This document shows, piece by piece, positions 58,691 to 64,000 of a stretch of 64,000 bases of DNA. The DNA is from Acidobacteriota bacterium. Its GTDB lineage: Bacteria; Acidobacteriota; Aminicenantia; Aminicenantales; Saccharicenantaceae. Each line of letters begins with the position of its first letter. Positions within the stretch are counted from its first letter, which is position 1. Location of the stretch: assembly GCA_028749115.1 (NCBI GenBank), contig JAQURD010000003.1, positions 1 to 64,000 of the forward strand. The letters are read 5' to 3'. The notes below the pieces were generated by a model that was not told the DNA's origin, did no database searches, and saw nothing but the letters and a program-made list of their open reading frames with translations. The translations under genes were made by a program, and so were the position numbers.

Positions 58691-59291
58691 TGAGATTTTC
58701 TTCTCTGCTGAAGGAGAAGGCGGACGCCAGGGACAGCCAACGATCTTTGTCCGGCTGTCCGGCTGCAACCTGCGCTGCGATTTTTGTGACACGAGCTACG
58801 CCTGGGATGAAGGCCGAGAATTAAGGTTGGAAACAATTCTTAGTATAATAGTAGGATTTAAAAACAAATATAACGCCAACTGGGTTTCGATTACCGGCGG
58901 GGAACCGCTTCTTCAGGACATCAAGCCACTGGTCGAAAAGCTCAGACGGGCTGGTTTTAAAATCCAGATAGAGACGAATGGAACAAAGCCTATAACTTTT
59001 GAGGTGAACTGGCTGACCGTTTCTCCCAAGCCACCGGATTTTTATACAACCACAAGCTGCCGGCAGCAGGCCACCGAAGTTAAGCTGGTAGTAACTAAAA
59101 AATTAAGGCTGGCCGATGTCGAAAAAGTAAGGAAGGATTTTCCAGCGAGAGTTCTCCTCTGGCTTCAACCCCAATCAAATGAAGCCTGGGGTTACCGCCG
59201 GGCCTGGCACCTTTTTCAACAGGCGGCCAGAACTGGCCTTAAAAATATCAGACTGGGTTGCCAGCTTCATAAAATTTACGATCTGAGGTAG
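58662..59291 (+). CDS. queE: 7-carboxy-7-deazaguanine synthase QueE
   Basis: FVRLSGCNLRCDFCDTSYAWDEG; ITGGEPLLQ. Confidence 0.94.
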   Translation: MQPPLTLKISEIFFSAEGEGGRQGQPTIFVRLSGCNLRCDFCDTSYAWDEGRELRLETILSIIVGFKNKYNANWVSITGGEPLLQDIKPLVEKLRRAGFKIQIETNGTKPITFEVNWLTVSPKPPDFYTTTSCRQQATEVKLVVTKKLRLADVEKVRKDFPARVLLWLQPQSNEAWGYRRAWHLFQQAARTGLKNIRLGCQLHKIYDLR

Positions 59292-59728
59292 CTCAAGGTA
59301 AAGTTTGCAGAGCAGAAAGCTTATACCGTGTGCCCATTGTCTTCAATCAATGCAGATTAGAAAAGTTTTAAAAAGCTGTTTTCTCTTGATAACCAGCTTC
59401 TAAGCGGCGCTGGTAGTTAGATACCAGGGCCTGACCACAGGCTTTACCAGCCTCAGAAATCTCCTTTGAAATCAGAAATGGACTTCTATCATCTCGTCGG
59501 CGAGCCAGCCCTACCTTTAAGTATATGCCTTTCTATAAATCTATTCTTTCCCGGTCTAATAAAGGCCTGCCCTTAGTTTATTTATTTCTGCCTGTAACTT
59601 ATTCTATATTGTCAGAGAGCAAACTTCTCATATCATCAGAGTTTCCATTGGTAGGCCAATAACTCAGCTTTAACTATTTGTTATTCTAAGCAGACGACTT
59701 TATTTATAATCTGGTTTTACAGGTTGAC

Positions 59729-61048
59729 TTATACTCTGCGATTTTGTTTGCCAGAAAGCCTGTGGCCGTTTCTGGCTAAGTAAACACCAAAAAAGATAAC
59801 TGGCACTCCCACCGCCTGAATCCAGGTAATCCTATCATGAAGAAAAATACAGGCAGTGAGGACGCCAAAAACAGGGCTCAGGTTGCCGAAGACACCGGTT
59901 CTGGCTCCACCTATTCTCTCAATTGACTTATACCAGATGATGGAAGCCAGGACGAGAGCCAGCAGAGCTGAGTAGAGAACTCCAAGCCAGCCACCTAAAG
60001 AGACACGAGTAAAATCCGTCCGGGCAAAATCTTTCCAGGCAAATGGTAAGTAGAAAAATGTGCCAAGAATATTAGTAAGAGCAGCCATCTTAAGCGGTGA
60101 CATATTCTTGAGGGCCGTCCGGGCATAAATCGTATATAAAGCCCACAGCAGACAGGAGATGAGATTGAAGGCGACGCCAGAGACTTCCGAGCCTTTAAAA
60201 TTAAGACCATCAGGTCTCCCAAGAATAACGGCATAAAGCCCGCCCACTGACAGCAAGATTCCCAGCCAGCCCGCTGGCCGCAAGCGCTCAAACCCCAGGA
60301 TGGCGCTCAACAAGGCGATTAAAACCGGTATCATGGCATTACTCATGGAAACAAGAGAAGCGGCTGCCCGGCTCAAACCAGCAATGAAGAAGACCTGATA
60401 AAAAGCAATCCCGGTCAGTGACAGAAATATAACGCGGGGAACATCCTGACGTTTAATGGTAAAGCTTTCACCACTTCGCCAGAGAATGAAAGCATAGATG
60501 GCAGAAGAAATAATGAACCTGGTCAGATTAAAGGCCTGAGGAGAAAACTCCGAAAAGGAGACTTTAATAATCGGCACATTGGCTCCCCAGATGATGGTGG
60601 TCAAAATCATCAGGAGATCAGTCAGGCCAAAGGCTGCCGGCCGGTCAACTGGCTCAAGTTTTCTGCTGGCTTTATTTTCATTGTAAAGAGCAAGATCATC
60701 GACTCTCCGGTTGAAAACATTTATCACCGGCTCAGGGGCAAACGAAGCCCCATTTGAATCGACCGCACATCGTCCTTCGGCCAGTAAGCCAGTCTCAAGC
60801 CCATCAGTAGAAGCCGAAGATATCTGTCTGGTAAGATCAAGCCGGGATGGCGAACGGCTAGCCGCCAGATCAGCCGGCTTTATGGGGCTGGACAAATCTG
60901 AGCTGGCGCACCTTATTGACTCTGATTTTGCCCGACCAGGGAAATCTGAACCAACTGCGCTGGTTGATTCTAATCCTGCGTCGATATAGGCTGACGCTGG
61001 CTGGATTTCAGTTTTCTGGTTGTATTTACAAGAATCCTTTTTTTCCAT
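59729..61048 (-). CDS. EamA/DMT-superfamily transporter with long N-terminal extension
   Basis: Ten-TM DMT pattern (IWGANVPIIKVSFSEFSPQAFNLTRFIIS...) preceded by ~140 hydrophilic residues. Confidence 0.8.
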   Translation of the reverse strand: MEKKDSCKYNQKTEIQPASAYIDAGLESTSAVGSDFPGRAKSESIRCASSDLSSPIKPADLAASRSPSRLDLTRQISSASTDGLETGLLAEGRCAVDSNGASFAPEPVINVFNRRVDDLALYNENKASRKLEPVDRPAAFGLTDLLMILTTIIWGANVPIIKVSFSEFSPQAFNLTRFIISSAIYAFILWRSGESFTIKRQDVPRVIFLSLTGIAFYQVFFIAGLSRAAASLVSMSNAMIPVLIALLSAILGFERLRPAGWLGILLSVGGLYAVILGRPDGLNFKGSEVSGVAFNLISCLLWALYTIYARTALKNMSPLKMAALTNILGTFFYLPFAWKDFARTDFTRVSLGGWLGVLYSALLALVLASIIWYKSIERIGGARTGVFGNLSPVFGVLTACIFLHDRITWIQAVGVPVIFFGVYLARNGHRLSGKQNRRV

Positions 61049-61086
61049 TTTTCTTCTTTTTATTTTTGCTGACAGACTGAAATTTT

Positions 61087-61509
61087 TTATTCGCCGCGTG
61101 GATAGCGAGCCTCAACAGTTGAGCTCAACCCACCCCGGGGACTAAATTCTCCCCTGACCAGAGCTTTTTTTGGCTGACAGGCTTGAACCACATCTTCCAG
61201 AATACGGTTCACAGCATTCTCATAAAATATTCCCAGGTGGCGGTAAGCCAGAATATACATCTTAAGCGATTTAAGCTCTATGACTTTTTTGTCTGGAATA
61301 TACCAGATGGTAATAACACCAAAATCAGGCAGGCCAGTTTTGGGGCAAACAGAAGTATACTCTGGAATATCAATGGTAATTTCATAATCAGGAAACTGAT
61401 TGGGAAAAGTTTCTATAGCGGGCAACTTAGCTTTTAGCCCGGCCTTAGCTTCTTTTTCTCCATAAGTTGTAGTTTTTACACTCCCTTTGGATACCATTTT
61501 CTTTCTCAT
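61087..61509 (-). CDS. queF: NADPH-dependent 7-cyano-7-deazaguanine reductase QueF
   Basis: YTSVCPKTGLPDFGVITIWYIPDKKVIELKSLKMYILAYRHLGIFYENAVNRI. Confidence 0.94.
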   Translation of the reverse strand: MRKKMVSKGSVKTTTYGEKEAKAGLKAKLPAIETFPNQFPDYEITIDIPEYTSVCPKTGLPDFGVITIWYIPDKKVIELKSLKMYILAYRHLGIFYENAVNRILEDVVQACQPKKALVRGEFSPRGGLSSTVEARYPRGE

Positions 61510-61707
61510 CTTAACTTAAGATATTTCTTTGTTTTGTTAATGATAGCCTAAAACCAAACAGGCGGCAAGAAAACGAATTGCCTCATCTAAAATCTGCTTG
61601 AAAATGGTACGTTGCTTCACAAGAAAATCTAGATAAAATCTTTTGCCTTCCGGTTTGGATTCAAGCTAAGATCTGGTCCAGGATCAGCCAGAAAGGACGT
61701 CTTTATC

Positions 61708-62133
61708 TTACTGACTTCGTGAAATAAACCACAGACATTTTTCTTTCCAGCCACAATCTCCACATATATCCTTAATATCAGAAATGCTCTTGAGCTTAGC
61801 CCTGGCCAGAGAAATAAAATCGCGGGCCCTGCCTTTTATCCCTTCCTTCAAATCTAAGTGCTGCAAAACTCGCCGGTCCATATCTTGAATCCCAGGAGCA
61901 GATCCAGGATCTTTCTGGCAAACTCCTTCAAGCTGGTGAGGACAATAAGAACAGATATCATCGCACCCGGTAATTATCTGCAATTCAGAATTTGACTCTA
62001 TCTTCTTGATAATTTCGGCCATGTTCCTGACAAAATCCTGACTGTAACCATATCCCTGAAAACCCAGCAGGCACAAAAGATGGTGAGCCCTGATATTTAT
62101 AATACTGTCATTCATCTGCCCTCTTCGCATCAA
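61708..62133 (-). CDS. DUF1284 domain-containing protein
   Basis: NIRAHHLLCLLGFQGYGYSQDFVRNM plus conserved cysteines. Confidence 0.8.
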   Translation of the reverse strand: MMRRGQMNDSIINIRAHHLLCLLGFQGYGYSQDFVRNMAEIIKKIESNSELQIITGCDDICSYCPHQLEGVCQKDPGSAPGIQDMDRRVLQHLDLKEGIKGRARDFISLARAKLKSISDIKDICGDCGWKEKCLWFISRSQ

Positions 62134-62764
62134 CTTCTCCGTTGTAAGCCTCCCTCGGTGTAATAGCTCCGGCCAGAGCGGCAGCAGTTATGATCTTAAA
62201 AAGATCCCCAATAATAAATGGCACAGTTCCCATCCAGAGGAGATTCCTGAGAGTCAAGCCTGTGCCTTTCGCTAAGTAAGACCATAGCCCGAGTTGTAAC
62301 AATCCTGGTATATGTATCAGGATAAAATCCGCAAATAACATTAAACCAAGCATAGGCAGAAAATTCCTGGCTCTAATGTATTTATCGGTAAAATGACCAA
62401 GGAACAAGGCTGCTAAAATAAAGCCAATAAGATATCCTCCAGTCGGTCCAAGAAGAGCACCAACACCTCCGCTAAAGCCAGCCAGCCAGGGAAGACCGGC
62501 TACACCGATTATGACGTAGATGACCTGGCTTATGCCTCCCCACCATCTTCCTAAAAGAACCCCGGCCAATAATACCGCCAGGGTCTGACCTGAAATTGGA
62601 ACCGGAGTCCAGGGAAGAGAAATTTTTAGCTGCGCAACCAGTCCGGTTAGACAGGCCATGCCCACAGCTAAAGCTATCTTATTTACCAGAGCCAGACCAT
62701 GCCGCCATCTAAAAAACAAATATCTTGCTCTGTGTAACTTATCAATCGCAATTATTTCTTGCAT
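62108..62764 (-). CDS. bioY: Biotin transporter BioY
   Basis: PWTPVPISGQTLAVLLAGVLLG...GPTGGYLIGF; RBS gaggaaagg supports start at 62764. Confidence 0.9.
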   Translation of the reverse strand: MQEIIAIDKLHRARYLFFRWRHGLALVNKIALAVGMACLTGLVAQLKISLPWTPVPISGQTLAVLLAGVLLGRWWGGISQVIYVIIGVAGLPWLAGFSGGVGALLGPTGGYLIGFILAALFLGHFTDKYIRARNFLPMLGLMLFADFILIHIPGLLQLGLWSYLAKGTGLTLRNLLWMGTVPFIIGDLFKIITAAALAGAITPREAYNGEVDAKRADE

Positions 62765-63000
62765 CCTTTCCTCCTGCCAATAATTGATGTTAGAGCACAG
62801 GGTAAGAGTGACGAAGCGGGGCAACTCCACTTCTCTTTAACCTTAGGACATGCACGCCATCTGCCTTCTGCCGCCCGCTACTGCCTGTCAACTTTTCACC
62901 CTATCTTAAGTCCTGCCAGGTAGGACTCAAAAATTAATGGCCTTATTATACCTGAATTTTTCTTCTTTTAAACCAGGCCAGCAGATCAAAAAGAAAATTT

Positions 63001-63780
63001 TTATTGTTGCTCCAGATTTTTTCTCAATCTGGCAAAAAATTTTTCCGCTTCTTCGTAATCCTTAGCCTTAATGATATGCTTAAGAAACTCGAGCCGCGAG
63101 CAGATCTTTTCCAGTTGCGGGATTGAGTGCGGATTAAACAGTACTTCTGCCAGCAGAAAATCATCTTCCTGCAGGACTTTCCTGGCGATTTCTTTATGAC
63201 GCTCGAAAGTTGTTCCCGGGACGATCTTTGAAGTCAGACAGGCAGCAAAGGTTATAGATGAAGTAAAAGGAAGTGTCAGGGAATAAGACATCAGCTCATC
63301 ATGTTCACTAAAGGAATATTCAAAGATATTCAGGCGACATTTCTCAAAGAACTTTAGCAAATGCTTTTTAGCTTCTTCATCCGACTCAGAAATGATGATG
63401 AGATTTTCATTTTCTATTTGATTCAGGACAGCAAATCTGGGACCAAACATAGGATGGCAGGAGGCAAAGCGGAAAGGACATTCCCGATAATATTCAGGCA
63501 GCTCACTCTTAATCGAGGTGATATCAGCAATGAAACAATCTCTGTCGAGAAAAGGTGCGGCTGCTTCAAAAGCTTCAATGGTATTTCGGAGGCTCACGGC
63601 ATTGAATAGAAACTCAGGCCGAAAATGACTGAGTTCTTCCAAGCTGGCCAGAGGACGGGCATTTTTTATGTTGGTCAGTCTGCTACTATCGCGGTCATAA
63701 ACCTCCACCTGATGAGAGCCAGCCAGCTCATGCACCAGCCAGGAACCCATATTACCTGCGCCGATAACTGCTATTCTCAT
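63001..63780 (-). CDS. Prephenate dehydrogenase-family protein
   Basis: MRIAVIGAGNMGSWLVHELAGSHQVEVYDRD; SCHPMFGPRF. Confidence 0.82.
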   Translation of the reverse strand: MRIAVIGAGNMGSWLVHELAGSHQVEVYDRDSSRLTNIKNARPLASLEELSHFRPEFLFNAVSLRNTIEAFEAAAPFLDRDCFIADITSIKSELPEYYRECPFRFASCHPMFGPRFAVLNQIENENLIIISESDEEAKKHLLKFFEKCRLNIFEYSFSEHDELMSYSLTLPFTSSITFAACLTSKIVPGTTFERHKEIARKVLQEDDFLLAEVLFNPHSIPQLEKICSRLEFLKHIIKAKDYEEAEKFFARLRKNLEQQ

Positions 63781-64000
63781 CTTTTCTCCTCCTGATAACA
63801 GCCGAGAAACTTATAGAAAGTTGCTTTCTGCTCAACCTCACACAGAGCTTCTTTGACCCTGTCTTCGGAATCTGAGCCCTGAAAATCAGCCAGAAAAAGG
63901 TAATGCCCCGGATGGAATTTCTGTGGTCTTGATTCTATTCTGGTTAGATTAATCCCGCGGTCTGAAAAGACTTTCAGCATCTCACACAAAGCGCCTGCCT
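63777..64000 (-). CDS. pheA: C-terminal ACT domain of prephenate dehydratase (continues beyond window)
   Basis: GALCEMLKVFSDRGINLTRIESRPQKFHPGHYLFLADFQG typical PDT ACT domain; frame open to window end. Confidence 0.8.
   Translation of the reverse strand, partial: AGALCEMLKVFSDRGINLTRIESRPQKFHPGHYLFLADFQGSDSEDRVKEALCEVEQKATFYKFLGCYQEEKR

Noticed and set aside
57588-61509. Link between queC/D/E/F and the defence island as a Dpd-type 7-deazapurine DNA modification system
   Set aside because: The que genes are >40 kb away, include queF for normal queuosine synthesis, and no dpdA-like gene is visible; ordinary tRNA modification pathway is sufficient.

Overview
The window is a bacterial chromosome segment. 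Its left ~16 kb is an accessory, defence-island-like region; the remaining ~48 kb is mostly ordinary core gene content. Left part: a NucS/DUF91-like nuclease, an HhH DNA-glycosylase-like ORF, an IS21 remnant, a 1610-aa DEAD/DEAH helicase with a C-terminal DUF1998-type Cys cluster (DruE-like) co-transcribed with a 743-aa protein of unknown function, then a divergent compact operon of excisionase-family HTH, DUF4338 (DruA-like), NurA-like nuclease and HerA-like ATPase. A 29-bp direct repeat (AGTGAATATCTAGGGTGTCCCCATTTTTC) recurs at ~1855, ~11199 and ~16073, in one orientation, at the module boundaries. The DUF4338-NurA-HerA cassette with the neighbouring DruE-like module is my best candidate for an undescribed, probably anti-phage, system. 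Right part: UbiA-type prenyltransferase, DUF362, YfhO, a type IV pilus cluster (pilB-T-C-S-R and pilin with a sigma-54 promoter), PAS/HD-GYP, tRNA-Arg and tRNA-Pro, mutL-mtaB-purE-purD-glyA-rpiB, S41 protease, tatAC, a P-loop kinase/dCMP deaminase pair, an exported SIS-domain protein, a kamA/GNAT/ATP-grasp cluster, an archaeal-type V-ATPase operon, queC/D/E and queF, a DMT transporter, DUF1284, bioY, and prephenate dehydrogenase/dehydratase. All family calls come from reading motifs by eye; no searches were run.
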